From: Plasticicumulans acidivorans
GTDB lineage: Bacteria; Pseudomonadota; Gammaproteobacteria; Competibacterales; Competibacteraceae
Assembly: GCF_003182095.1 (NCBI RefSeq)
Contig: NZ_QGTJ01000006.1
Coordinates: 186,001 to 250,000, forward strand
Direction: 5' to 3'
Length of the DNA stretch: 64,000 nt
Numbering within the stretch: the first letter of the stretch is position 1; every line of letters begins with the position of its first letter. The translations under genes and the position numbers were made by a program. The notes beneath the pieces were generated by a model that saw nothing but the letters and a program-made list of their open reading frames with translations, did not search any database and was not told the origin of the DNA. This document shows, piece by piece, positions 44,296 through 54,075 of the stretch.

Positions 44296-46680
44296 TCACG
44301 TCACGTACAGCAGCAGCGGCCGCACCCCGACCGGCATGAACTCGCGCAGGCGGATGCCGAGGTTGGTAGTGCGGTGCGCGTTCAACAGAAAACCGTAGGC
44401 GCCCATCTCATCGTCGCCGGGGCCGCGCGTGCGGATGCGCCAGTCGCTGCCGGCGGCCAGCTGCGCATAACCCGGCTCGTTGACGCGGATCGCGGTGAAG
44501 GCGAGCCGTGCCCCGGCGCCGCTGACGCAGGCGTGGTGCGCCGGCAGGCGGTCGCCGTCGCCGCTGAAGCGGCAGAAGCGCAGGCAGCCGTGCTGGTTGT
44601 CCCAGAGCTCCAGGCGGTGACAGAACACGCCGCCGGAGCCGAGCCCCGCGCGGGCCCGCACGCGGCCGAACACGGTGACACCGTCGATCGCCAGCGCGGC
44701 GCCCCAGCCGCTCGCCGGGGCACTGGCGGCGCTGTAGGCGAAGTCGCCGCTGGCGTCCTCGTCGGGGCCGCGGCCGGCATCGACGATGCTCGCCGCCAGC
44801 GTCACCCGGTAGCCGGGATCGATGCCGAGCGGGCCGCTGAGGCTGTGCGACAGCAGCACGTCCGGCGTCGGCGCGAAGGCATCGGCCTCGCCGGCGTCGG
44901 CAAAGCCGTAGCCGTCGGCGAGGTTGATCGACGGCAGCGTCGGTGCACGGCTGCCGTCGCGCTGGCTGTGGCCCTGCGCATCGAGCGTGCAGGACAGGCA
45001 TTCGAGGCGGGCGACGGCGGCGCGGGCGATCAGCGCCGCGCCGGCCGGAAAGCCCGCGCCGCGGCTCAGGTACAGGCCCTCCAGACGCACCGTCAGGCCG
45101 GCGACCGAGCCGGCGCCGGCGTCGAGCGGGCGCAGGCGCAGCGGCTGCATCAGGCGGATCAGCGGCCGCTGCCCGCTCGCCGCACGCACGATCAGCGAGC
45201 GGTTGAGCGCCAGCGCCGGCGCGCCGTCGGCGAGGTGCACACCGGCGACGGCGGCGAGGTCGAGCGGGTGCTCGAAGCTGTCGCCGATCTCGATGACCAC
45301 CGGCAGCGCCGCGGTGTCGAGGTTGTCGAAGGCCGCCTGCAGCGTGTTGCCACTGTCGCCGCCGACCGTGCGCAGCAGCGTCGGCTCACCGGCGCCGCTG
45401 TCGCCGAACTGCGTCGGCGCCGCGGCGCGCGATTGCGGATGGGCGCCGACGGCACCGGGCGCGGCGTAGGTGTAGCCGCAGTAGAGGCGGGCGCGCAGGC
45501 CGCCGACGCCGTCCGGCTCGCTCAGCGCGCCGCTCTCGGCGGCGCTCGCCAGGCCGATCAGCACACGGCCGAGCGTCGGGTCGACGACGATCTCGTGCGC
45601 GGCCAGCGGTCGGCGCAGGCCGCTTTCCCAGGCGCAGAGGTTGTCGCCGCGAAAGCGCCAGTCGATGCCGGCGATCGGGTCGAGGGCGTCATTCGGGTCG
45701 ACCGGCAGGTAGAACTGCAGGCCGTTGTCGCCGAGGTCGAGCCCGCGCGGCGGCGCCTGCGTGGCGTCGAAGGTGTCGATGCCGATGTAGTCCTGCGGCC
45801 GGCCGTCCGCCGCGCCGCTGTTCAGCCGCGCCGGCGGCAGCGGGCCGGGCACGGCGTCGGCGGCGGTCAGTGTCTGCGTCGCGCCGCTGGCGTCGAGCGG
45901 CGGCCGGCGGTAGGTGTTGAACAGGCGCAGCGGCCGGTCGAGCGGATCGAGGTCGAGGCGCAGCGCGAAGGCCGCGGCGTCGCTGCCGGGCGGCGCTGCG
46001 CCGAGCGCGACGGCGCCCTTGAGCAGCGGCCGCAGCGCCGGTACGCGGTAGGGCGCCAGCCGCCACAGCCAGATCGCCAGGTTCGGCAGGTTGATGTGGC
46101 GGGCGCCGTCGTCGGCGCGCTTGCAGTCCGGCGTGTAGGCATAGGGGTCGAACGGCGTCGCCAGCAGGCTCAGCGCCGCCGGGTCGCGGATCGGCACACA
46201 GCCACCGCGGCGCGGCGTGAAGCGGTCCGCCGCCGGCAGCATCGCCTCGCCGTAGGGCGGCAGGCCGCCGGCGTCGGGGCGCTGATGGTTGAGGTGCTGG
46301 CTCCAGGCCAGGTTGGGGAACAGCTCGACGGCGCGGCAGGGCCAGCCGCTGAGGTCGGCGGCGAGGCGCTCGATCGCGCCCAGCGTGCCCTTGCGCCGAC
46401 GCAGCGCGATGGTGTCGGCGACGTCGGCGCGCAGCGTGCGCACCTCGCCGGCGAGGTGGCTGCTGCCGAGCAGGTCGGCGAGGTAGGGGATCACCCAGGG
46501 CGCGCAGCTGTCGATGAAGAAATCGTCGTACAGCGCCTCGATGTTCTCGTGCAGCGCGCTGAAGGCGTCCTCGACCGCCGCCAGGTAGGCACGCAGCTGC
46601 CCCGGCGGGCGCTGCTCGGCATCGCGGATGCGGTAGATCTCTGGCAGCCGCTGATACAGCGGGACGCGCGGCGTGCTCAT
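44296..46680 (-). CDS. Phage tail P2 gpI-like eCIS baseplate protein
   Basis: A 794-residue protein that opens with a phage tail protein I-type domain: VPLYQRLPEIYRIRDAEQRPPGQLRAYLAAVEDAFSALHENIEALYDDFFIDSCAPWVIPYLADLLG, then ALRRRKGTLGAIERLAADLSGWPCRAVEL. This domain caps the baseplate wedges and carries the fibres in P2-like tails. The long C-terminal region is beta-rich, with Gly-rich segments that may form a receptor or fibre-binding part. ATG 46680 was taken because a GTG three codons upstream is less likely. It lies 34 bases after the second baseplate-J-like gene. Confidence 0.78.
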   Translation of the reverse strand: MSTPRVPLYQRLPEIYRIRDAEQRPPGQLRAYLAAVEDAFSALHENIEALYDDFFIDSCAPWVIPYLADLLGSSHLAGEVRTLRADVADTIALRRRKGTLGAIERLAADLSGWPCRAVELFPNLAWSQHLNHQRPDAGGLPPYGEAMLPAADRFTPRRGGCVPIRDPAALSLLATPFDPYAYTPDCKRADDGARHINLPNLAIWLWRLAPYRVPALRPLLKGAVALGAAPPGSDAAAFALRLDLDPLDRPLRLFNTYRRPPLDASGATQTLTAADAVPGPLPPARLNSGAADGRPQDYIGIDTFDATQAPPRGLDLGDNGLQFYLPVDPNDALDPIAGIDWRFRGDNLCAWESGLRRPLAAHEIVVDPTLGRVLIGLASAAESGALSEPDGVGGLRARLYCGYTYAAPGAVGAHPQSRAAAPTQFGDSGAGEPTLLRTVGGDSGNTLQAAFDNLDTAALPVVIEIGDSFEHPLDLAAVAGVHLADGAPALALNRSLIVRAASGQRPLIRLMQPLRLRPLDAGAGSVAGLTVRLEGLYLSRGAGFPAGAALIARAAVARLECLSCTLDAQGHSQRDGSRAPTLPSINLADGYGFADAGEADAFAPTPDVLLSHSLSGPLGIDPGYRVTLAASIVDAGRGPDEDASGDFAYSAASAPASGWGAALAIDGVTVFGRVRARAGLGSGGVFCHRLELWDNQHGCLRFCRFSGDGDRLPAHHACVSGAGARLAFTAIRVNEPGYAQLAAGSDWRIRTRGPGDDEMGAYGFLLNAHRTTNLGIRLREFMPVGVRPLLLYVT

Positions 46681-46714
46681 GGCGACCACCGCCGGCCGCG
46701 GCGCAACACGGTGT

Positions 46715-49378
46715 TCATGCGCAGACCTCCAGGTTCGGTGCCGGTGCCTGCAGCAGCACCAGCTGGGCCGGATGCAGCGCCAGCAGTTCGGTGTCGGTGC
46801 AGCTCAGGCGCTCGGCAAGGGGCCGCGGACTCGCCGGCAGCGGCACGGCCGCCGGCGCATCGATCCCGGCGGCGAGCAGGCCGAGCGCCAGCACGCGGCA
46901 CCACAGCACGCCCGCGACCTGCTGCACGCAGCCCTCGATGCGGCTGGCGTACTCGCCTTCGCCGAGCCGGCGGCGGTAGAGGCCGAACAGCCCGCTGTAG
47001 GCACTGGCCTCATCGTCGGCGAGGCCGAGTGCGCTGCGGATGCGCGCCTCGATGTCGGCGGCATCCAGCCGCGCATCGCCGGCCCAGCGCAGGTCGAGCT
47101 GCACGTAGCGCAGGCGCGCCTGCTGCACCAGGGTCGGGTAGCGGTCGGGGCCGCGGCAGTGCTGGTACTGCGCGATGCTGGCGCGCACCTGGGCGAATTC
47201 CGCCTCGCGCCCGGCGGCCAGCAGCACCTGCAGCGTCAGCGCCGGCACGCCGTCGGCGAGCCCCCAGCTGGCGCGCGCCGCGGTGACGCCGGGGAGGCTG
47301 CGCAGCTCGGTCTCGTAGTCGGCGAGGCTGACCAGGCGACCGAGGCCCTGCACGCGGCCGGGGGCGTTGCTGCGCGCGCGCTCGGCCGCTTCCGGCTCGG
47401 CACCGCCGCCGACCACGCCCGGCAGCAGCACCTTGTCGAGCCCGTCGAGGCGCTGGCCGGCTGACGGCGTGGTGCCGGTCTTGAGCACGCCGTGGGCGCC
47501 GTTGCCGCTGCGGTAGCGGGCGCGGACGTTGCCGACGCCGCTCGGCAGCCGTGCGCCGGTCTCGCCGTCGCCGAACTGCACCCAGCTGTTGCCGTCGCTG
47601 TCCTCGCGCACCAGGTAGACCTCCTCCAGCGGGCCGCGGCCGAACAGCGACTCGACCTGCGTCCACAGCCGGCCGTCGACGCGCACTTCCAGCTGCGGGC
47701 GCTGCGGCGGCGTCGCCCCGGCGGCGAGCAGATAGGTGAGCGGCGTCTTCGGCACGCGGAAGGTCTGGAAGCGCGCGCGGCCGTCGCCGTTGCCGAGCGC
47801 GACCTCGGCCTCGGCGCGGCCCTGCGTGGCCTCGACCAGATTGCCGAGCACCTCGACGTGCGGCTGCGTCTCGTCGAAGTCCTCGCGCGGGAACGGCGGC
47901 GGGCTGGCGAAGGACAGCGGCCACAGCCGTGGCGCCTCATCGGCTCCGGCGCTGAAGTCCGCCGGCACATTGGTGCAGGCGAGCGCGGCCTGACGGCCGT
48001 CGGCATGCAGCAGCAGCAGCGAGCGGGCGGCGAGCGGCGCGGCCTCGGCGGCGCTGCCGAAAAAGTAGAGCGCGGCCTCGGCACTGGCGAAGGCACCGTC
48101 GTCGAACTCGGCGCAGGGGCGCAGCTGCAGGGCCGGGCCGGAGATGTCCTGGATGCGGAAGTCGCGCACGTCGGCGCGCAGGTCGGGGAAGCCGTCGTGG
48201 CGCAGCAGCGGCTGCGTCAGCGTCAGCAGCGTCGCCGAGCCGTTCAGCGTGCCGAAGCCGAGCGTGCCGAAGCGCGCTGCGCTGATGCGGCGCACGGCGG
48301 CGAGCGGGTAGTGCACGTCACTGTCGGCATCCTCGCGCACCAGGGTTTCCACCAGCACGCGGCTGCCGGCGACCAGCTCCGGCACCTCGCCGTCGAGCGG
48401 CAGCAGCGTGGCCGGCAGCGTGATCGAGCAGTCGGTGAGGCCGCAGGCGTGGTTGGGCTTGAGGTGGCGCTCGTAGTCGGTGGCGTATTCATAGGCGCCG
48501 GTGATGACGCCGGCGGCGTCCTTGCGGCTGACGCTGCGCGTCGGCGGTGCGGCGTGGCCGAAGTGGCGGAAGCTGCGGCCGAGGCGGTAGGCCAGCACCG
48601 GCAGCGGCCAGTCGGCCGGCGGCGGGTTGTCGAATTCGACGATGCGGCGTTCGAGCACGCGACGCACCGCCTTGACCTTGAGCAGCTGCGGCGCGCTCTG
48701 CGGGCCGAGCGCGACGGCGCTGAGGGTCCATGCCGGTTCCGGCGGAATCAGCACGATGCGGTCGCCCGGCCTGAGCGCGGCATCGAGGCTGGCGGCGTCG
48801 CTGGCGCCGTCGACCGCGGCCAGCTCGCAGCGCGCCACGCCGGCGGCCAGCGCGGTGGCGTAATGGCGCGCGCGGTAGAGGTGAAAGCGCGACAGCTGCG
48901 GCTCGGCGAGCAGCTCGACGGCAGTCTGGAACTCGGCCGGGTCGGCGAGGGCGTCGAGCTCGGCCTTGAGCGCAAAGCCGGCCGGCACGCTGAGCCGGCG
49001 GCGCACCTCCAGCGCAAAGGTCGCGCGGCCGGCGATGCCGGGCGCCAGACGGTAGCCGAGCAGGCGCACCAGCGCGGCGACGCTCTCGCGCCAGCGCGCG
49101 GTGCGCAGGAAGCACTCGTTGGCGTAGCGCTGCTGGTAGAAGCTCAGCACGTCGCCGAGCAGCGCCGCGCCTTCGAGCAGCGCGATGCCGGGGTCGTCGG
49201 CGTCGCGGTGGGTCCAGGCAGCGAGCTCGACGGCGGCGTCGATGTCGCGCAGCAGCCGCTCGCGAAAGCTCGCGTAATCGCCGATGCGGTAGTCGATCGC
49301 CGGCAGCGCCGGGCGGTTGTCCGGCTGGCGCGGAAAGACGAACGGGTCGCTGATGAAAGCCCGGCATTCATCGGCCAT
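46715..49378 (-). CDS. eCIS baseplate wedge protein 2 (gpJ/Pvc12-like)
   Basis: An 887-residue protein of the baseplate J-like class. The N-terminal segment IDYRIGDYASFRERLLRDIDAAVELAAWTHRDADDPGIALLEGAALLGDVLSFYQQRYANECFLRTA is the wedge signature (DYASFR followed by PGIALLE). Further on, AAPPTRSVSRKD precedes PLTYLLAAGATPPQRPQLEVRVDGRLWTQVESLFGR. GVLKTGTTPSAGQRLDGLDKVLLPGVVGG, GRLVSLADYETELRSLPGVTAARASW and IRSALG are typical of gpJ/gp6. In PVC and Afp two such proteins, Pvc11 and Pvc12, build the wedges. It is 24 bases after the first. Confidence 0.82.
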   Translation of the reverse strand: MADECRAFISDPFVFPRQPDNRPALPAIDYRIGDYASFRERLLRDIDAAVELAAWTHRDADDPGIALLEGAALLGDVLSFYQQRYANECFLRTARWRESVAALVRLLGYRLAPGIAGRATFALEVRRRLSVPAGFALKAELDALADPAEFQTAVELLAEPQLSRFHLYRARHYATALAAGVARCELAAVDGASDAASLDAALRPGDRIVLIPPEPAWTLSAVALGPQSAPQLLKVKAVRRVLERRIVEFDNPPPADWPLPVLAYRLGRSFRHFGHAAPPTRSVSRKDAAGVITGAYEYATDYERHLKPNHACGLTDCSITLPATLLPLDGEVPELVAGSRVLVETLVREDADSDVHYPLAAVRRISAARFGTLGFGTLNGSATLLTLTQPLLRHDGFPDLRADVRDFRIQDISGPALQLRPCAEFDDGAFASAEAALYFFGSAAEAAPLAARSLLLLHADGRQAALACTNVPADFSAGADEAPRLWPLSFASPPPFPREDFDETQPHVEVLGNLVEATQGRAEAEVALGNGDGRARFQTFRVPKTPLTYLLAAGATPPQRPQLEVRVDGRLWTQVESLFGRGPLEEVYLVREDSDGNSWVQFGDGETGARLPSGVGNVRARYRSGNGAHGVLKTGTTPSAGQRLDGLDKVLLPGVVGGGAEPEAAERARSNAPGRVQGLGRLVSLADYETELRSLPGVTAARASWGLADGVPALTLQVLLAAGREAEFAQVRASIAQYQHCRGPDRYPTLVQQARLRYVQLDLRWAGDARLDAADIEARIRSALGLADDEASAYSGLFGLYRRRLGEGEYASRIEGCVQQVAGVLWCRVLALGLLAAGIDAPAAVPLPASPRPLAERLSCTDTELLALHPAQLVLLQAPAPNLEVCA

Positions 49379-49402
49379 GGCGGCGGTCTCCGCGCTGCGC
49401 GT

Positions 49403-51922
49403 TCATTGCCGGCCCCCGCGCAGCGTCAGCTGCAGGCTGCCGAGTTCGAGGTGGTCGGGGTCGTTGCGGACCAGGAAGATCTCGTCGAAGCCGGCTTCGA
49501 GCACCTCGGGGTCGGCCGTTCCCGGCGTCGCTGCATCGAAGCGGCGCATGCGGATGGCGATCAGGTGCTCGACGCCGGGGATCGCGTGCAGCCGGCCTTC
49601 GAGCTCGCTGCGGTGCAGGCTCTGGCCGAAGGTCCAGGCGTCGGGGTGGAAGAAGCCGCGACGACCGTCGGCGGTCCAGCCGTCCGACAGTTCCTGCTCG
49701 ATGACGTAGCGCAGGTCCTCGACCCAGTAGTCGGGCTGCAGGCACAGCTCGATGTCGATACTGAGCGGCACGAAGCGCGGCGGGCGCAGTTCGAGATCTT
49801 CACCAATCAGGCGCACCGCCTCCAGGTGCGCGGCCACCGCCGCGCGCAGCGCCGGCGTCAGCTCGGTGCTGCCGAGCGGGTCGAGGCACAGACGCACGCA
49901 GCGCCAGCTGCCGGTCCAGGCGTAGCGGGCGACGGCGCGGGCGACGCCGGGGACTTCCTCGGCGCGCTGCACGTAGTCGGCCAGCGTGATCGCGCGCAGC
50001 TGGCGGGCGCGGTAGGCCTCGGGGGCGTTGCGCAGGATCTTTTCCGGCGGCTCCGGCGCGCGGCCGTCAGTCACGTCGAACGGATTCCACACGCTGGCGA
50101 TGGCGCCGGCCGGCAGGCTCGGCGGTGGTTGCAGGTGCACCAGCGTCTGCGCGCCGACATTGCCGGCGAGGCCGCCGCCCGCCGCCAGCACCTGATAGTC
50201 GGTGTGGACGATGGCGCCGTCGGCCAGCCAGCGGCCGTTGATGCCGTCGCCGAAGCGCAGCGTGCTGCGGCCGAGCTCGTCGGTCTCGACGACGTAGTGG
50301 TCACCTTCCTCGGCGCTGTCGTCGCTGTGCACCAGTTCGGTGACTTCGTCCCAGGGTTCGCTGAGGCCGCCGGCCTCGACACTGAGCTGCAGCGTCGAGC
50401 GCGGTGCGACTTCACCGCCGGGTGGCGTCGGCAGCCAGGCGAGCGGGGCGTCGGGCAGCGCGCAGAGCACGCCGCGCGGCTCGCCGTAGAGGTAGCGGCG
50501 GCGGTAGTGGCGGTGGCGCTCGCCGGGCTGGTCGAGCGGCAGGTCGCTGCCGGCCTCATGGAAATGCGTGCGTGCCAGCCGGCCCTGATGCACCGGCAGC
50601 AGGTTGCCGTGCAGCAGCGAGATGTCGTCGATGCGCGCGCCGCCGGCACCGCAGTAGCTCAGCACCGCGTAGTCGTAGCGCAGCGCATCGGTATCCGCCC
50701 AGTGCACGCGCAGCGGCCAGGCATCGGCGACCGGATCGCGCAGCACGCGGGCATCGGGCAGCAGGGTCAGCAGCTGGCGCTTGCGCGGGTCGCGGCCGGC
50801 GGCGCGGCCGGTGTGCGGGTTGAGTTTTTCCTCGATCAGCAGTTGCGGCAGGCGGCCGCTGTTGATGCGCGCCGCCAGGTCGAGCGAATGCGCCTGCGTC
50901 GCGCCGCCGGCGAGCACGGGCAGCAGGTCGGCGCTGGTCGAGCCGGCGGCCAGCGCCGGTTGCGCGTCGGCCCAGGTGTGCACGCGCAGCACGTTGAGCA
51001 GCGGATCGAGCTCGCGGCGTGCCGCCGGCGGCAGGCGGGTTTCGCGGCTGGCGAACCAGACCTGAGCGTCGACGTCGTCGGCATGGCCGGCCCATACCTG
51101 CAGCTCGCTGTCGAGCTGCAGCGGCAGCAGCGCCGGCGGGATCGCCAGCGGGTCGAGCAGCAGCGCCAGCCAGGTGCTCGCCTGATTGCCCTGATGCACC
51201 TGGTAGTCCATCAGCCGCGCATGGCGCACCAGCGAGACGCGCTTGCGCGCGCTGGCCAGCGTCGCTTCGGCCAGCGTGCGGTCCTGATAGTCGGAGAGCT
51301 CGTCGGCGGCGGCGGCGAACAGGTCGATCAGCACCTGATCGAGATCGGCTTCGCTGGTCGGTTGCCAGGCCGGCACGCGCGCCGCCATCGCGCTCATCAG
51401 CAGGTGGCGGAAGCTGTCGTAGTCCTTCGCCAGATAGTCGATCGCCGGCACGGCGGCGGCCGCCCGGTTGCCGGCGGCGGCCGCGGCGCAGTCATTGGTG
51501 AAGCAGCCGGGGCGGAAGCGGAACGCCAGCGCGGCGAAGAACGGGTCGAGCTCGGCGGCGTCCCACACCAGCTCCAGCGTATAGGTCGAGTAGTCGCCGA
51601 CCGGCTCGACGCTCAGGCGCAGGCTGGCGGCATCGGGGCCGGCGGCGACCGCGGTGCAGCGCACCTGGCCGGCGGCCGGCCCGGCCGGCAGGCGGTGGCC
51701 GCCGCGGATCGGGAACAGCGCCGTCGCCGCGCCGGGCAGCGCCACCGCGGCGAGGATCGCGGCGACGTGGCGGTCGTTGACGAAATGCAGCTCCAGCCAG
51801 GCGCTGCCGGGCGGCGCCGGCGGCGTCAGCGCCACCAGCACCGCCGCCAGGCCGTTGAGATCGAGCGCCGCGAGGTCGCGGGCGCGCTCGTCGATGGCGT
51901 CGCTGTCCTGGATCGCACTCAT
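49403..51922 (-). CDS. eCIS baseplate wedge protein 1 (gpJ/Pvc11-like)
   Basis: An 839-residue baseplate J-like protein. The core signature AIDYLAKDYDSFRHLLMSAMAARVPAWQPTSEADLDQVLIDLFAAAADELSDYQDRTLAEATLASARKR is followed by LVRHARLMDYQVHQGNQASTWLALL. Later come QLSVEAGGLSEPWDEVTELVHSDDSAEEGDHYVVETDELGRSTLRFGDGINGR, YRARQLRAITLADYVQRAEEVPGVARAVARYAWTGSW, and a T4 gp25-contact-like tail. It anchors tube, spike and wedges at the bottom of the particle. It lies nine bases after the gp25-like gene. Confidence 0.85.
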   Translation of the reverse strand: MSAIQDSDAIDERARDLAALDLNGLAAVLVALTPPAPPGSAWLELHFVNDRHVAAILAAVALPGAATALFPIRGGHRLPAGPAAGQVRCTAVAAGPDAASLRLSVEPVGDYSTYTLELVWDAAELDPFFAALAFRFRPGCFTNDCAAAAAGNRAAAAVPAIDYLAKDYDSFRHLLMSAMAARVPAWQPTSEADLDQVLIDLFAAAADELSDYQDRTLAEATLASARKRVSLVRHARLMDYQVHQGNQASTWLALLLDPLAIPPALLPLQLDSELQVWAGHADDVDAQVWFASRETRLPPAARRELDPLLNVLRVHTWADAQPALAAGSTSADLLPVLAGGATQAHSLDLAARINSGRLPQLLIEEKLNPHTGRAAGRDPRKRQLLTLLPDARVLRDPVADAWPLRVHWADTDALRYDYAVLSYCGAGGARIDDISLLHGNLLPVHQGRLARTHFHEAGSDLPLDQPGERHRHYRRRYLYGEPRGVLCALPDAPLAWLPTPPGGEVAPRSTLQLSVEAGGLSEPWDEVTELVHSDDSAEEGDHYVVETDELGRSTLRFGDGINGRWLADGAIVHTDYQVLAAGGGLAGNVGAQTLVHLQPPPSLPAGAIASVWNPFDVTDGRAPEPPEKILRNAPEAYRARQLRAITLADYVQRAEEVPGVARAVARYAWTGSWRCVRLCLDPLGSTELTPALRAAVAAHLEAVRLIGEDLELRPPRFVPLSIDIELCLQPDYWVEDLRYVIEQELSDGWTADGRRGFFHPDAWTFGQSLHRSELEGRLHAIPGVEHLIAIRMRRFDAATPGTADPEVLEAGFDEIFLVRNDPDHLELGSLQLTLRGGRQ

Positions 51923-51931
51923 CGTGCCCCC

Positions 51932-52312
51932 TCACTGCCCCTGCCGCTGGAAGCGCAGCACGCGCGAGTCGGCGCTGCCGGCCGGGCGGTAGCGCACCTC
52001 GATGTCGATACGCTCGCCGGCGAACTCGACCACCAGCGCCTCCAGCGTCAGCCGCTGCGCCAGCCAGCGCGACACCGCCTGGGTGATGCGCGCGCGGGTG
52101 ACGCCTTCGAGCACCTCGGAACCGGGCTCGAACACCAGCTTGCGCACGCCGGCGCCGAACTCGGTGACGAACGGCCGCTCGCCGGGGGCGGTCAGCAGCA
52201 GCTGCAGCAGCTCATCGCGCACGTGCTCGACTTCGGAGGCGGGCGCGGCGCTGCGGCCGTCGTTGCCGATGTGAAACGGAAAGGCGAGGTGTCGGCCGGG
52301 AACGTCGTTCAT
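51932..52312 (-). CDS. GPW/gp25-like eCIS baseplate protein
   Basis: A 126-residue gp25/GPW-type protein (Pvc9/Afp9-like). The lead VEHVRDELLQLLLTAPGERPFVTEFGAGVRKLVFEPGSEVLEGVTRARITQAVSRWLAQRLTLEALVVEF matches the gp25 fold, which starts sheath assembly on the baseplate. The size matches (about 120-140). It lies between the spike and wedge genes as in other tail clusters. Confidence 0.9.
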   Translation of the reverse strand: MNDVPGRHLAFPFHIGNDGRSAAPASEVEHVRDELLQLLLTAPGERPFVTEFGAGVRKLVFEPGSEVLEGVTRARITQAVSRWLAQRLTLEALVVEFAGERIDIEVRYRPAGSADSRVLRFQRQGQ

Positions 52313-52342
52313 CGTCGCGTGCCTCCTCGGGTGCGCCGGCGC

Positions 52343-52918
52343 TCAGGCGCCGATTTTCATGGCGTCGTTGACGAGGCTCGCGCCGGCCGTCGTCACCTTG
52401 ACCATGCCGTGATTGAGGTCGATCTCGCTGCGGCTGATCTGCAGCGTGCAGCTGCCGAAGCTCAGCGTGATGCCGTCGGCGGCGAGCACGATCTCGGCGC
52501 CGCCGGGGTGCTTGAGGCGGATTTCGTCAGCGGCCTCGTCGAGCATCAGCTGATGGCCGCCGCTCGTGCTCAGCAGGCGCACGGTGTCGCCCTTGGGGTC
52601 GGGGCGCTGGTCGCGCTGCCACCAGCCGCCGCTCCAGATCGGCCGGGCGATGTCGCCGGCCTCGAACTCGATCCACACGCCGTCGCCGACTTCCGGCAGC
52701 AGCACCAGGCCGTGACCGGCGCCGGCGAAGGGCAGCGCCGGCAGCGCCCACGGCGAGTCGATCTCGCCATACACCGCCGGCACCGTGGCGCGGATGCGGC
52801 CCATGCCGTCCGGGTCGCCGATGTCGCTGACCAGGCCGCGGTACTTGCCGAAGTGATGATCGCGCTGGAACTCGGCGAGGCCGACCAGCGACTGCTCCAT
52901 TTCCGCTCCCATCGTCAT
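52343..52918 (-). CDS. eCIS spike protein, gp5/gpV OB-fold type with beta-helical tip
   Basis: A 191-residue protein. The N-terminal half is an OB-fold of the VgrG/gp5 type: YRGLVSDIGDPDGMGRIRATVPAVYGEIDSPWALPALPFAGAGHGLVLLPEVGDGVWIEFEAGDIARPIWSGGWW. The rest has short beta repeats (HQLMLDEAADEIRLKHPGGAEIVLAADGITLSFGSCTLQISRSEIDLNHGMVKV), like a gpV spike tip. It should trimerise and pierce the target. No separate PAAR gene is seen. The ATG at 52918 follows GGAGG at short spacing; inner ATGs at 52912 and 52900 are alternatives. Confidence 0.85.
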   Translation of the reverse strand: MTMGAEMEQSLVGLAEFQRDHHFGKYRGLVSDIGDPDGMGRIRATVPAVYGEIDSPWALPALPFAGAGHGLVLLPEVGDGVWIEFEAGDIARPIWSGGWWQRDQRPDPKGDTVRLLSTSGGHQLMLDEAADEIRLKHPGGAEIVLAADGITLSFGSCTLQISRSEIDLNHGMVKVTTAGASLVNDAMKIGA

Positions 52919-52935
52919 GCTGCCTCCGCGCACTT

Positions 52936-54075
52936 TCAGAAAATCGACAGGCTGGCCGACAGCGACACCGACAGCCCGCCGGCGCCGCCGTCCGGCGCCG
53001 GCGCGCCGGGCTCGTTGAGCGAGTCGGCCAGCGCCTCGAACTGCTGGGTGTAGACCGACGGTGTGATGTGGTGCGTGACCTTGGCGATCAGCCATTCGCC
53101 GGACAGCGGCAGGTCGCCGGCCTCGACCGGCACGCGCCGGTAGGGCGCGAGCACGCCGGCGTAGCAGCCGGCGACCAGCTTGCCGCTGGCGCGGTAGGCC
53201 CAGGCCGACTGGCGGGCATCGCCGATGGTGCGTTCGCCGGGGTCGTCGCGGTCGTCGTCCTCGGGGCGCAGCAGGCGGCTGGCGCCGCTGGCACCGGCGA
53301 GCGGCGGCAGCGGGCGCAGCAGCGTGAGGTCGCGCGGGCCGCTCTGCGCGCTCTGGATCTGGCCGTCGACGATGTGCAGCGTGCGCCCGCTGCTGCTGCC
53401 GGGGGCTTCGGAGTCCTCGTGCAGTTCGAGCTCGGTGAGGTTGCGCCCGCTGCCGAGCAGCACCAGCGGCGGCAGACCGTCGCTGCGGCTCGGGTCGGGC
53501 AGGAAGCAGCCGACGCTCTGGCCGCGCGTGCTGCCGGGCAGCACGTAGGCATGGCGGCCGTGGGCCCGCGCCAGCCGGCGCAGGAAGGCGATCTCGCTGC
53601 CGCGGCGCACCACCGCGGCGCGGGCGCTGCCGGCGGCCTCGATGCGGGTGCTGGCGATGAAGGCGAAGCGGCCGAACAGCTCGCGGGCGATGGCCTCGTC
53701 GCTGCGGTTCTCGAAGGTCTCGACCGCTTCGCTGCGGTTCATCAGCACGCTGTCGTCGCGCACCACCAGCGTCGCGCTGCTGCGCCCGGGCAGGCTGTCG
53801 AGGGCGTGCTCGAAGGCGGCGACCGGGCCATCGATCAGCGCCACGAACCCGGCGCTGCCGAGCTGCAGCTCGATGCGCACGCGCGAGAACGGCGCGGCCA
53901 GCTGATCCGGGCGGTGCTGCCAGCGCCCGTCGGGCGCGGTGCACAGCGTCATGCGGATGCGCGCCTCCCAGGCCATGTCCGCCTCCTGCTCGACGGTGAT
54001 CTCGTCGACGCGGGCGAGCTCCTCGGCCGTCGCCGGCCGCTCGCCGAAGTAGAGGCGAAACGCTGCCGCCGGCAT
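52936..54075 (-). CDS. gpD/gp27-like baseplate hub protein
   Basis: A 379-residue protein opening LYFGERPATAEELARVDEITVEQEADMAWEARIRMTL, the beta-rich entry of the phage late control gene D family. TLVVRDDSVLMNRSEAVETFENRSDEAIARELFGRFAFIASTRIEA and REIAFLRRLARAHGRHAYVLPGS-type segments give the gpD body. Such proteins form the trimeric hub below the tube and hold the spike. It overlaps the gpX-like gene by one base (TGATG). It is 17 bases before the spike gene. Confidence 0.82.
   Translation of the reverse strand: MPAAAFRLYFGERPATAEELARVDEITVEQEADMAWEARIRMTLCTAPDGRWQHRPDQLAAPFSRVRIELQLGSAGFVALIDGPVAAFEHALDSLPGRSSATLVVRDDSVLMNRSEAVETFENRSDEAIARELFGRFAFIASTRIEAAGSARAAVVRRGSEIAFLRRLARAHGRHAYVLPGSTRGQSVGCFLPDPSRSDGLPPLVLLGSGRNLTELELHEDSEAPGSSSGRTLHIVDGQIQSAQSGPRDLTLLRPLPPLAGASGASRLLRPEDDDRDDPGERTIGDARQSAWAYRASGKLVAGCYAGVLAPYRRVPVEAGDLPLSGEWLIAKVTHHITPSVYTQQFEALADSLNEPGAPAPDGGAGGLSVSLSASLSIF

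Noticed and set aside
39159..44339. 1726-codon open frame on the plus strand opposite the fibre gene
   Set aside because: It mirrors the long minus-strand fibre gene and lacks any motif; the minus strand has clear domains.
44374..47286. 970-codon open frame on the plus strand opposite the gpI-like gene
   Set aside because: Antisense to a recognised tail gene with normal neighbours, and compositionally biased.
47492..53053. 1853-codon open frame on the plus strand across the baseplate genes
   Set aside because: It runs antisense to the gpJ-, gp25- and spike-like genes, whose minus-strand products are recognisable. The frame's residues are repetitive and match no family.
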